Shown here piece by piece: positions 1-6,220 of a DNA stretch of 8,024 nt. Both the position numbers and the translations under genes were made by a program. Within the stretch, counting starts at the first letter, position 1. Every line of letters starts with the position of its first letter. Origin of the DNA: DASWNP01 sp035537095 (lineage in GTDB: Bacteria > Acidobacteriota > Blastocatellia > Pyrinomonadales > Pyrinomonadaceae); assembly GCA_035537095.1 (NCBI GenBank), contig DATLMV010000227.1, positions 1 to 8,024 on the forward strand. The letters run 5' to 3'. Under the pieces are notes generated by a model, which was not told the origin of the DNA, did no database searches, and saw only the letters and a program-made list of their open reading frames with translations.

Positions 1-1
1 G

Positions 2-370
2 GAGGAATGCTGCGACGAAATCCTCGTCCTGAAGGACGGGCGCATCGCCGCCAACTGCAACCTCGACGAGGAGCGCAAGGCGAACCGCAAGTTCATCGAG
101 CTGGAGACGCGCGGGGGCGACCGCGCGGCGTTCGCCGAGGCCATCGGCGGGCTGGGCTGCGAGTACGCGCTGGCGGGCGAGCGGCGCATCAACCTCGTGA
201 TGCAGGACGGCGTGGAGATCGACGACCTTTTCCGCCTGGCCTTCGAGCGGGAGGTCCAGATCCGCCGCCTGAACTACAAGCGCGATTCGCTCGAAGACAT
301 TTTCCTCAAGGCGATGGAGGGCGAAGAGAACGGCGCGGCCAAAGGAGGGAACGGCAATGGCCGTATTTGA
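2..370 (+). CDS. ABC transporter ATP-binding protein, C-terminal part (5' end outside window)
   Basis: This is the tail of an ABC ATPase, the energising subunit of an ABC-2 type exporter at the inner face of the membrane. The reading frame enters at base 2 and reads EECCDEILVLKDGRIAA, the strand that normally follows the H-loop histidine in these ATPases. A C-terminal accessory domain of about 90 residues follows and ends in SLEDIFLKAMEG, a close typical of ABC-2 ATPases, where the S-x-E-D-x-F motif precedes the stop. Walker A, the signature motif, Walker B and the H-loop lie upstream of the window. The last 14 bases overlap the next gene, a permease, which suggests translational coupling and a shared complex. 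The frame was read by eye because no start lies inside the window. The family assignment is firm; the exported substrate is unknown. Confidence 0.85.
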   Translation, partial: EECCDEILVLKDGRIAANCNLDEERKANRKFIELETRGGDRAAFAEAIGGLGCEYALAGERRINLVMQDGVEIDDLFRLAFEREVQIRRLNYKRDSLEDIFLKAMEGEENGAAKGGNGNGRI

Positions 371-1298
371 GAACAGCTACCGGCAGTACGAAGGAGGGCT
401 CACGCCAGAGTGGTCGCGCTTTCTCGTTCTCGCGCGCTACGCGCTGCGCGACGTGTTCGGGTCGAAGTTCTTCACCGCGGCCTTCTGCCTCTGCTTCATC
501 TACCCGCTCGTCGCGGCGATCCTGATCTACTTGCATCATAACTCGAACGCCATCGCGCTCCTGCAAGTGGACGTGCGCGAGTTGTTGCCGATCAACGCGT
601 CGTTCTTTCAGTACTTCGTCGAAGTTCAGGGCTGGCTCGCCTTCATCCTCACGGTGCTCGTCGGCCCCGTGCTTGTCTCGCGTGACTTGGCGAACAACGG
701 CCTGCCGCTCTACCTGTGCCGCCCCTTCTCGCGCGCCGAGTACGTGCTCGGCAAGATGACGGTGCTCGTCGTGCTGCTGTCGCTCGTGACGTGGGTGCCG
801 GGGCTAGTGCTCTTCCTGCTACAAGCCTACCTCGAAGGCGCGCGCTGGTTCGTGTGGAATTTGTGGATGGCGGGGGCGATCTTCCTCGCTAGCATGACGT
901 GGATCGTGCTGCTCTCGCTGCTCTCGCTCACGGTCTCGGCGTGGGTGCGCTGGCGCGTGGTGGCGAGCGGCGCGCTGCTCGGATTGTTCTTCGTCCCGTC
1001 GGCCTTCGGCGAGGTCGTCAACGAGTTGTTTCTGACGCGTGCCGGTCACCTGTTCAGCCCCGGCGCGCTCATCGGCAACGTGTGGAAGGGTTTCTTCGGC
1101 ACCTTCGTGCGCGAGACCGGGCGCATTCAAGGGCGCATGAGCCGCGAAGGGCCTTTCGTCCACATGGAGGAGCAGTATGTGGACTGGGTGCTGCGCGAGC
1201 CGCCGCTGTGGGCCTCTTGGCTCGTGCTCGCGCTCGCTGGCGCGTTCTGCCTGTGGTTGCTTTCGCGCAAGATCAGGGCTTACGAGGTGGTGAAATGA
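357..1298 (+). CDS. ABC-2 type transporter permease (first of two)
   Basis: A 313-residue integral membrane protein, likely the membrane partner of the ATPase ending at 370. Hydrophobic segments lie at about residues 39-60, 90-108, 130-155, 168-196, 200-224 and 284-303, giving six helices, the usual ABC-2 number. The stretch VSRDLANNGLPLYLCRPFSR (about 107-126), after the second helix, matches the pattern of this family, in which an acidic, Asn/Gly-containing turn is followed by LPLYLxRPxSRxEY. A soluble loop of about 60 residues separates helices 5 and 6. The ATG at 357 has a strong Shine-Dalgarno sequence, AAAGGAGG at 341-348, eight bases upstream. It overlaps the preceding ATPase by 14 bases and the following ATPase by ATGA. 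The substrate cannot be told from the sequence. Confidence 0.88.
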   Translation: MAVFENSYRQYEGGLTPEWSRFLVLARYALRDVFGSKFFTAAFCLCFIYPLVAAILIYLHHNSNAIALLQVDVRELLPINASFFQYFVEVQGWLAFILTVLVGPVLVSRDLANNGLPLYLCRPFSRAEYVLGKMTVLVVLLSLVTWVPGLVLFLLQAYLEGARWFVWNLWMAGAIFLASMTWIVLLSLLSLTVSAWVRWRVVASGALLGLFFVPSAFGEVVNELFLTRAGHLFSPGALIGNVWKGFFGTFVRETGRIQGRMSREGPFVHMEEQYVDWVLREPPLWASWLVLALAGAFCLWLLSRKIRAYEVVK

Positions 1299-2272
1299 CG
1301 AGCGCTCCTACTGCGGCGACGGCCGCACCGGCGAGCATGATCGTCTTCGAGGGCGTCTCGAAATTCTACGGCGAGATTCTCGGCGTCAACCGCGTCAATT
1401 TGGCAATCGCGCCGGGCATCACGAGCCTCGTCGGCCCGAACGGTTCGGGCAAGACGACCTTGATGAACTTGATGACGGGGCTGCTGCGACCGACGCGCGG
1501 GACGATCAGCATGCTCGGCATTTCGCCGCACGACCCGGAAAAACTCTTCCGCAAAGTCGGCTACTGCTCGCAGTTCGATTCCTTCCCGCGCGGCATGACG
1601 GGGCGCGAATTCATCGAGTTCTACCTGAGCGTTCACGGCTACACGAGAGGTGAGGTGCGGGATTTAACGCAGGCTGCGCTCGAACGCGTGACGATGCAGG
1701 ATGCTTCCGAACGCAAGGTGGCGGGCTACAGCAAAGGCATGAGGCAGCGCATCCGGCTCGCGCAGGCGATTGCCCATAACCCTTCCGTGCTCATCCTCGA
1801 CGAGCCGCTGAACGGGCTCGACCCGATGGCGCGCGCCGAGATCATCCGTCTGTTTCAGTCGCTCGCGGCGGAGGGTTTGTACCTCGTCATCTCAAGTCAC
1901 ATCCTGCACGAAGTTGACATGATGTCCGACAGCGTCGTGCTGATGCACAACGGCTACGTCGTCGCGGAGGGCGACGTGCACGGCGTGCGCGACGAGATCG
2001 AGGAGCACCCGATGCAAATCCTCGTGCGCTGCGACCGCCCGCAAGTTTTGGCCGCGCGCCTCTTCGAGCACGAGCACACCATCGAGGCGCGCATCCACAA
2101 CGACCGGCAGGGGCTGTTCGTCAAGACGCGCCGTCCCGACGACTTCTACCTCCTGCTCAACCGCCTCGTGACGGAGAATAACCTTCAGGTCGAATCAGTC
2201 GCCCCGGCGGACGACGACCTGAACGCCGTTTACCAGTACTTAATCAATTCCGACGGAGGGCGCGTAAGTTGA
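1295..2272 (+). CDS. ABC-2 type transporter ATP-binding protein (complete)
   Basis: A 325-residue ABC ATPase. Visible motifs are Walker A GPNGSGKTT (47-55), the Q-loop around Q93 in CSQFD, a signature sequence YSKGMRQR (145-152, the YSKGM variant common in ABC-2 exporters), Walker B VLILDEP (165-171), D-loop NGLD (173-176) and the H-loop SSHILHE with H202. A C-terminal accessory domain of about 100 residues follows and ends in the DDDLNAVYQYL pattern. The frame stays open upstream to 899, but that stretch lies inside the preceding permease gene. The ATG at 1295 is chosen because it overlaps the permease stop as ATGA and has a purine-rich GAGGTGG just upstream. All catalytic elements are intact, so this is an active ATPase, probably driving the permease that follows. 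Confidence 0.93.
   Translation: MTSAPTAATAAPASMIVFEGVSKFYGEILGVNRVNLAIAPGITSLVGPNGSGKTTLMNLMTGLLRPTRGTISMLGISPHDPEKLFRKVGYCSQFDSFPRGMTGREFIEFYLSVHGYTRGEVRDLTQAALERVTMQDASERKVAGYSKGMRQRIRLAQAIAHNPSVLILDEPLNGLDPMARAEIIRLFQSLAAEGLYLVISSHILHEVDMMSDSVVLMHNGYVVAEGDVHGVRDEIEEHPMQILVRCDRPQVLAARLFEHEHTIEARIHNDRQGLFVKTRRPDDFYLLLNRLVTENNLQVESVAPADDDLNAVYQYLINSDGGRVS
2255..2260 (+). promoter_or_regulatory. Ribosome binding site that sets a TTG start
   Basis: GGAGGG sits eight bases before the TTG at 2269, inside the end of the upstream ATPase gene. There is no ATG or GTG at a comparable position, so this site supports TTG as the start of the second permease. The TTG overlaps the upstream TGA as TTGA. 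Confidence 0.7.
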
Positions 2273-3147
2273 GTTCGACGATTGAGACGAGGGAGAAGCG
2301 TGTGGCGGGAGGCGGCGAGGCGGCGAATCTTGATTGGTCGCTCTGGGCGCGGCAGACGCTTGCCGTCCTGCGCCTCGAACTCGGAAGGAACTTCCTTGGC
2401 CGCCGCGCCCTGTTGCTCTACGCGCTCGCGGGGCTGCCGCTGACGGTGCTAGCCGCGTTCGCCATCTTGTTGCCGCCCGAGCGCGGCTCCGAGGACTTCG
2501 CGGAGATGGCCGTAGCTTACTCAGTCATCTACGGCGCGCTGATCCTGCGCACGCTCCTCTTCTTCGGTTGCGCGTGGGTCTTCATGAATCTGTTTCGCGG
2601 CGAGGTCGTTGACCGGAGTTTGCACTACTACTTTCTCGCGCCCGTGCGACGCGAAGTGCTCGTCGTCGGGAAATACTTATCGGGGCTGGTGGCGACCGTC
2701 ACGCTGTTCGGCATCTCGACGCTCGGCTCGCTCGCCCTGCTCTACTTCGGACGCTTCCCGTCACAGAGTACGGACTATTTTTTCAACGGCCCCGGTTTCG
2801 GGCAGGCACTCACGTACGTTGGCATCACGGTGCTCGCGTGCGTCGGTTACGGAGCAGTATTTCTGATCGTCGGGTTGTTCTTCAGAAACCCGATCATCCC
2901 GGCGTTGCTGATCTACGGCTGGGAGTGGATCAACTTTCTGCTACCGCCGTTGCTGAAGAAGATAAGCGTCATTCACTACCTTCACTCGCTCGTGCCCATC
3001 CCGCCTCCGCCGGGCCCCTTCGCCGTGCTCGCCGAGCCGACGCCCGCTTGGATTTCCGTTCCCAGCCTGCTCATCTTCACCGCGCTGACACTCGTCCTCG
3101 CTGGCCTTCACATCCGCCGACAAGAGATCAGCTACGCCGGCGAATAG
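2269..3147 (+). CDS. ABC-2 type transporter permease (second of two), TTG start
   Basis: A 292-residue membrane protein, the likely partner of the ATPase at 1295-2272. Hydrophobic segments lie at about residues 46-68, 82-106, 135-158, 180-205, 208-226 and 262-281. The turn GEVVDRSLHYYFLAPVRREV (111-130), followed by LVVGKY, is the ABC-2 counterpart of the LPLYL motif in the first permease. The N-terminal 25 residues are hydrophilic and probably cytosolic. A proline-rich stretch, PIPPPPGPF (about 243-251), precedes the last helix. The gene begins with TTG overlapping the upstream stop as TTGA, behind a good ribosome binding site. The two permeases share only a general fold pattern, so the operon probably builds either a heteromeric exporter or two separate exporters. 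Confidence 0.87.
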   Translation: MSSTIETREKRVAGGGEAANLDWSLWARQTLAVLRLELGRNFLGRRALLLYALAGLPLTVLAAFAILLPPERGSEDFAEMAVAYSVIYGALILRTLLFFGCAWVFMNLFRGEVVDRSLHYYFLAPVRREVLVVGKYLSGLVATVTLFGISTLGSLALLYFGRFPSQSTDYFFNGPGFGQALTYVGITVLACVGYGAVFLIVGLFFRNPIIPALLIYGWEWINFLLPPLLKKISVIHYLHSLVPIPPPPGPFAVLAEPTPAWISVPSLLIFTALTLVLAGLHIRRQEISYAGE

Positions 3148-3221
3148 ACGTGATTCCAAAGTGCGGCGTCAGCTACCACAACTAACCGTGTACCTTGAAG
3201 GTTGGCACACACAGAAAGCAA

Positions 3222-3245
3222 AAGGGCAGCCGCGTGGCTGCCCTT
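3222..3245 (-). terminator. Rho-independent terminator downstream of tRNA-Arg
   Basis: A perfect 10-bp stem, AAGGGCAGCC with GGCTGCCCTT, closes a four-base loop (GCGT on the plus strand). Read on the minus strand the hairpin is followed by TTTTGCTTT, a U-rich tail, so it most likely ends the tRNA transcript. On the plus strand the tail is only TTAA, so any role in ending the convergent ABC operon would be weaker. Confidence 0.75.
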
Positions 3246-3264
3246 AACTCGTTGATTTGCTTGA

Positions 3265-3338
3265 TACACCCGGCAAGGCTCGAACTTGCGACCTTCTGAT
3301 TCGAAGTCAGACGCTCTATCCAACTGAGCTACGGGTGC
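3265..3338 (-). tRNA. trnR: tRNA-Arg, anticodon UCG
   Basis: A 74-nt cloverleaf on the minus strand. The acceptor strand GCACCCG pairs with CGGGTGT (the outermost pair is G-U), with discriminator A. The D arm is GCTC/GAGC. The anticodon stem TCTGA/TCAGA closes the loop CTTCGAA with anticodon TCG (plus-strand positions 3302-3304). The T arm is GCAAG/CTTGC around TTCGAGC. Anticodon UCG reads the arginine codon CGA. The CCA tail is not encoded, since the genomic sequence continues ATC, so CCA would be added by tRNA nucleotidyltransferase. It is followed by a clear terminator. Confidence 0.95.
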
Positions 3339-3402
3339 TGGGGAAATTCTGTCGGGAGTTTGGAGGATAACATGAGCTTGTTGGTTTTGGTGATGGGCGT
3401 CC

Positions 3403-3861
3403 TTATTTTTGTTGGGGCGGGGGGGCGGTGACGAGTCCGGCTTGAAGTTCGCGGCGGACGAAGCGTGCGAGTTCGTCAATCTGTTCTTGGGAGAGACGCT
3501 TTTTGAAGGCGGGCATGCCGTCGTCGCCGTTGGCGATCTTGCGTGCGAACTGTTCTTCAGTATGTTGGAGCGCGTGGCCTTCTTTGAAGTTGGGGACTTT
3601 GAGTTTGGTCTTTTCATCCAACTCGACGAGGCCGCCTTCGCCGTTCTCTTTGTGGCAGCGGATGCAGTTGGAGTTGTAGGTTGCGCGCGCGGCGGCAAAC
3701 TCGTCGGGCGTCGGGGTGGCGAGTGGCGAAGTCGTTGCGGCGGGTGATTGGGCGGTGTTGGCGCGGGTCGTTTCGTTGTTGTTCGTGTTCGACGCGTCGG
3801 TGCAAGCGTTGAAGGCCAAAGTGGAGGCGCAGAGGAGCAGCGCGAGTTTCAGATATTTCAT
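3403..3861 (-). CDS. Mono-heme class I cytochrome c, probably membrane-anchored
   Basis: A 152-residue exported c-type cytochrome. The N-terminus MKYLKLALLLCASTLAFNAC is a signal peptide. Cys20 could be a lipidated cysteine, although the box FNAC is a weak match. A low-complexity Thr/Asn/Ala/Pro linker follows (about 21-54). The heme-binding motif CIRCH lies at 66-70, followed by NGEGG, and the likely axial methionine is M116 in GMPAF, an arrangement typical of small class I cytochromes c. The ATG at 3861 is preferred; a GTG at 3891 in the same frame would add ten non-hydrophobic residues and has no ribosome binding site. The gene lies 119 bp downstream of the cytochrome b-c fusion on the same strand, with its own possible promoter. 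It is probably an electron acceptor or accessory subunit of that complex. Confidence 0.88.
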   Translation of the reverse strand: MKYLKLALLLCASTLAFNACTDASNTNNNETTRANTAQSPAATTSPLATPTPDEFAAARATYNSNCIRCHKENGEGGLVELDEKTKLKVPNFKEGHALQHTEEQFARKIANGDDGMPAFKKRLSQEQIDELARFVRRELQAGLVTAPPPQQK

Positions 3862-3926
3862 CGGCAGACGGTTCTCCAAAAAGTGTTGCACGGAAATTCT
3901 GCTGGTATGGGTTTAAAAGCAGGGCG

Positions 3927-3956
3927 AGTATAGCTTACAGAAGCGGCGATTTAAAA
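3927..3956 (-). promoter_or_regulatory. Possible promoter of the small cytochrome c gene
   Basis: On the minus strand a -10-like TATACT (3927-3932) lies 18 bp downstream of a weak -35-like TTTTAA (3951-3956). This AT-rich patch stands out in a GC-rich region and would give a leader of about 58 nt before the ATG at 3861. The -35 match is poor, so the gene may instead be co-transcribed with the upstream respiratory genes. Confidence 0.3.
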
Positions 3957-3980
3957 GTCGGAGCGACAGGGCAGCGCGGC

Positions 3981-5573
3981 CTATAGCTTGAGCGAGGCGA
4001 TCCATTCGGCAATCGCGCGCTTCTCGTCTTCGGAGAGCTTGCGCGCGAAGGACGGCATGCGCGCTTCGAGGCCGTAGGCGGCGGGGTTGTTCTGGATAGC
4101 GATGAGGTCTTCGACGGTGCGACGCGGCTGCGACGTGATGCCCACGAGAGACGGGTTGGCGAACTTTCCCTCGCCGTTTGCACCATGACACTTCGCGCAG
4201 TTTTTTGCGTAGGCTGCGGGCGGCGCGTTCGAGGGGGATGAAGACGTTGCGCCGTCGTCTGTTGTGTTGCGCGGGGCGGTCGTTTCCGTGTCATCGTCGG
4301 CGCGGAGGCGTCGCGGCGCGAAGGGCGTTTGACGAAAGGCGTGTTCTTCCTGTGCTTGTCTGGCGAGTTGTTTGCGCGTGTGCGGGTCGCGTGCGTCCTC
4401 GACGTATGCGAGCGTCGTGAAGAGTGCGACGAGCGTGACGCCGAGTGTGAACAGGACGACTCCCGCGTTGCGGCGCGGATGATTCGTGAGCCGCGCGAAT
4501 CTCGACGCTTGGATGAGCGGCAGCGCGGCGAGGCCGCCGAGCAGCAGGAGCGGGAGCAGCAGGGCGGCGAGCGACGCAGCCGCGCCCGGAAGATATTTGA
4601 GAAGTTGGAAGAGCCAGAGAAACTGCGCGCCGGGGCGCGGCAGATAGCCCTGCGCGGCGGCTTCGGGCGGCGGGCCGAGAGGCGCGGGGAACTTGGCGGC
4701 ATAGAGAGCCAGAGCGATGAAGACGAGTCCGGCGGCAAGAGCGTTGCGTGCCAACTGCGCGCGCATCCAGCCGCGCGCGCGTGCATCAGGCACGTGCGGG
4801 TCAGGCGCGCGTTCGTCGCGTGCTTGTGTGTCGTGTGTGATTGCAGCCGTCGCCTTTGTGATGTCGGTTTCGTTGTCCGGAATCGCGTTCGGGGGTTCGC
4901 GAAAGACGAAGAGACGTGCGACGACGGTTAGGAGAATCAGGATGGGGATAAGCAGGACGTGGAGCGCGTAGAAACGCGAGACGGTGAGCGTCGAGAGGTC
5001 TGCGCCGCCGAGTAGCCACGCGCGCGCCGAAGGGCCGACGAGCGGGAGTCCGCCCGCGATGCTCGCGGCGACGCGCGTGCTGTAGAAGGCGCGTGCGTCC
5101 CACGGCAGCGAGTAGCCGGTCGCGCCGTTTGCCAGCATGAGCGCGAGCAGCACGACCGACGCAATCCACCCGAACGGTTTTCGTCTCCATCCTCCGCGCA
5201 TCAGAAGTCTCTGCGCCAGATGCAGGACGAGCGCGACGACGAGCCACTTTGAACCGTGCTCATGCAGCGCGCGGATCCATGAACCGGCGGGGAGCGATTT
5301 CTCGATGAAGGCGACGGTGGTGTGCGCGCTCTCGGCGGCGGGCACGTAGAAGAAGGCGAGCAGGACGCCGGTCGTGATTTGCAGAAGGGTGAGGACGACG
5401 ACGACGCCCGCCGTCGTGCGCGCCCACGCGTCGAGGCCGCTGAGCGGCGGCGCGTCGAGGATGGCGTGCGCCGTCCCGGCGATTCTCGTGTGGCGCGAGA
5501 GCCAGCCGGAGCTTTGGTTCGCGTCCGACGCTGTTTCTTGCACGGCGCGCGCCGCGCCCGTCTCCGCTTTCAT
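3981..5573 (-). CDS. Cytochrome b / subunit IV / cytochrome c fusion protein of a Rieske-cytochrome bc complex, with altered heme and quinol-site residues
   Basis: A 530-residue fusion. Residues about 50-225 are a four-helix cytochrome b6-type core (helices near 53-77, 108-126, 135-156 and 201-224). Residues 273-392 add three helices resembling subunit IV. After a Thr/Ser/Asp-rich linker (about 395-452) comes a cytochrome c domain with CAKCH at 459-463 and the likely axial M506. In the b core H104 and H118 (helix B, 14 apart) and H205 (RFYALH, helix D) match canonical heme ligands. The second helix D histidine, expected 15 residues after H205, is R220. The cd-helix GYSLPWD is kept. The PEWY quinol motif is replaced by PGAQ (314-317), although the surrounding YLPRP and FLWLFQLLKY fit the family. 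The start overlaps the Rieske stop as ATGA. A quinol:cytochrome c oxidoreductase role is inferred from context; the altered residues make its mechanism uncertain. Confidence 0.92.
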   Translation of the reverse strand: MKAETGAARAVQETASDANQSSGWLSRHTRIAGTAHAILDAPPLSGLDAWARTTAGVVVVLTLLQITTGVLLAFFYVPAAESAHTTVAFIEKSLPAGSWIRALHEHGSKWLVVALVLHLAQRLLMRGGWRRKPFGWIASVVLLALMLANGATGYSLPWDARAFYSTRVAASIAGGLPLVGPSARAWLLGGADLSTLTVSRFYALHVLLIPILILLTVVARLFVFREPPNAIPDNETDITKATAAITHDTQARDERAPDPHVPDARARGWMRAQLARNALAAGLVFIALALYAAKFPAPLGPPPEAAAQGYLPRPGAQFLWLFQLLKYLPGAAASLAALLLPLLLLGGLAALPLIQASRFARLTNHPRRNAGVVLFTLGVTLVALFTTLAYVEDARDPHTRKQLARQAQEEHAFRQTPFAPRRLRADDDTETTAPRNTTDDGATSSSPSNAPPAAYAKNCAKCHGANGEGKFANPSLVGITSQPRRTVEDLIAIQNNPAAYGLEARMPSFARKLSEDEKRAIAEWIASLKL

Positions 5574-6130
5574 CCGCGCACCGCCGGTCGTTCTTCCGCG
5601 ACGCTCGCGGAAGGTTCAAGACGTATTTGCAGCACGCCGTTTTCGACGCGCGCCGGGAGTTGCGCGAGGTCTTGCCGGGCGGGGCCGCGCGTGCGTTCGC
5701 CGCGCGCGTTGAAATAACTGTCGTGGCAGGGGCAGACGAAATCGTTCTCGCGTTCGCGCCAGACGACCTCGCAGCCTTCGTGCGGGCAGACGGTGGACAG
5801 GACGCGGTTGTTATCTTGCGGCAGCACATAGACGCGACGCTCTTCGCGCTCGCTCGTCCAGCCCGCGACGCGCTCGACGCCGACCTCGCGCATGATAGGC
5901 TGCGCGCCCCGCAACTCTGCGAGCGGCGCGAGCGTCGTCCACGCCGGATCGTCGCCTGCGCCGGATGAGACGCCGGGGGCGAGCGGGCGCAGGAAGCGGA
6001 AGGCGGCGGCGGCGACGGTCGAAATGACACCCGCGAAGACCAGAAAGGGGAAGGCAAGCAGAAAATTCCGACGCCCGCGCGTCGCATCTTTGTTCGCTTC
6101 GGGGCGGGCGTTGGCCGGAGTTCGGTTCAT
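5570..6130 (-). CDS. Rieske [2Fe-2S] iron-sulfur protein of a cytochrome bc complex
   Basis: A 186-residue membrane-anchored Rieske protein that would take one electron from quinol and pass it to cytochrome c. Near the N-terminus GRRNFLLAFPF resembles a twin-arginine signal (RR at 20-21), and residues about 23-44 form the membrane anchor. Cluster-binding motifs are CPHEGC (115-120) and CPCHDS (133-138). The ligands are C115, H117, C133 and H136, and C120 and C135 form the expected disulfide. GPARQDL follows as the usual Pro loop (GPA), though with Arg where the second Pro is common. The classical CTHLGC Leu is Glu, and the Tyr that follows CPCHGSxY is Phe. The ATG at 6130 is chosen over an in-frame TTG at 6154, which overlaps a -10-like sequence. 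The gene is first in the respiratory operon and is coupled to cytochrome b by ATGA. Confidence 0.93.
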   Translation of the reverse strand: MNRTPANARPEANKDATRGRRNFLLAFPFLVFAGVISTVAAAAFRFLRPLAPGVSSGAGDDPAWTTLAPLAELRGAQPIMREVGVERVAGWTSEREERRVYVLPQDNNRVLSTVCPHEGCEVVWRERENDFVCPCHDSYFNARGERTRGPARQDLAQLPARVENGVLQIRLEPSASVAEERPAVRG

Positions 6131-6153
6131 GATTTCGTCAATCAAACGGGGCA

Positions 6154-6183
6154 ATTATCGGTTGTGAAATTGACAAAAAGCAA
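6154..6183 (-). promoter_or_regulatory. Possible promoter of the Rieske-cytochrome b operon
   Basis: On the minus strand a good -10-like GATAAT (6154-6159) lies 18 bp downstream of TTGCTT (6178-6183), a partial -35. Transcription would begin near 6147, leaving a short leader before the ATG at 6130. The -35 element lies in the T-rich tail of the adjacent hairpin. This is based on consensus matching only. Confidence 0.35.
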
Positions 6184-6185
6184 AA

Positions 6186-6213
6186 GCATCCGACGGCTCG
6201 CGCCGGAGGATGC
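6186..6213 (-). terminator. Terminator-like hairpin upstream of the Rieske operon
   Basis: GCATCC (6186-6191) pairs with GGATGC (6208-6213) and CGGC (6194-6197) pairs with GCCG (6202-6205). Between the two stems is a symmetric GA/GA internal loop, and the apical loop is TCGC. On the minus strand the hairpin is followed by TTTTGCTTTTT, as in an intrinsic terminator; on the plus strand there is no T-run. No minus-strand gene ends here, so it may stop antisense transcription or end a small RNA. Confidence 0.5.
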
Positions 6214-6220
6214 AGGCCGT

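Noticed and set aside
899..1294. Upstream extension of the second ABC ATPase
   Set aside because: The extra 132 codons lie wholly within the first permease gene and are Arg/Ala-rich. The ATG at 1295 overlaps the permease stop and precedes a normal-length ATPase.
3409..3747. 112-codon plus-strand open frame opposite the small cytochrome c
   Set aside because: Antisense to a gene with a heme motif and signal peptide, with no ribosome binding site of its own.
3862..3891. GTG start for the small cytochrome c
   Set aside because: It would place ten polar residues before the signal peptide and has no ribosome binding site; the ATG at 3861 gives a normal signal sequence.
4329..4931. 200-codon plus-strand open frame inside the cytochrome b fusion
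   Set aside because: Antisense to conserved transmembrane helices. The translation is a low-complexity Arg/Glu string without domain features.
5260..6087. 275-codon minus-strand open frame across the Rieske and cytochrome b genes
   Set aside because: Same strand but a different frame from two genes with confirmed metal-binding motifs; Ser/Arg/Ala-rich and without domains.
6131..6154. TTG start for the Rieske protein at 6154
   Set aside because: It overlaps the best -10-like sequence and lacks a ribosome binding site. The ATG at 6130 leaves a typical short N-region before the twin arginines.
6170..6175. Perfect TTGACA on the plus strand as a hemQ promoter
   Set aside because: No -10-like sequence occurs 16-18 bp downstream, where the hairpin stem lies instead.
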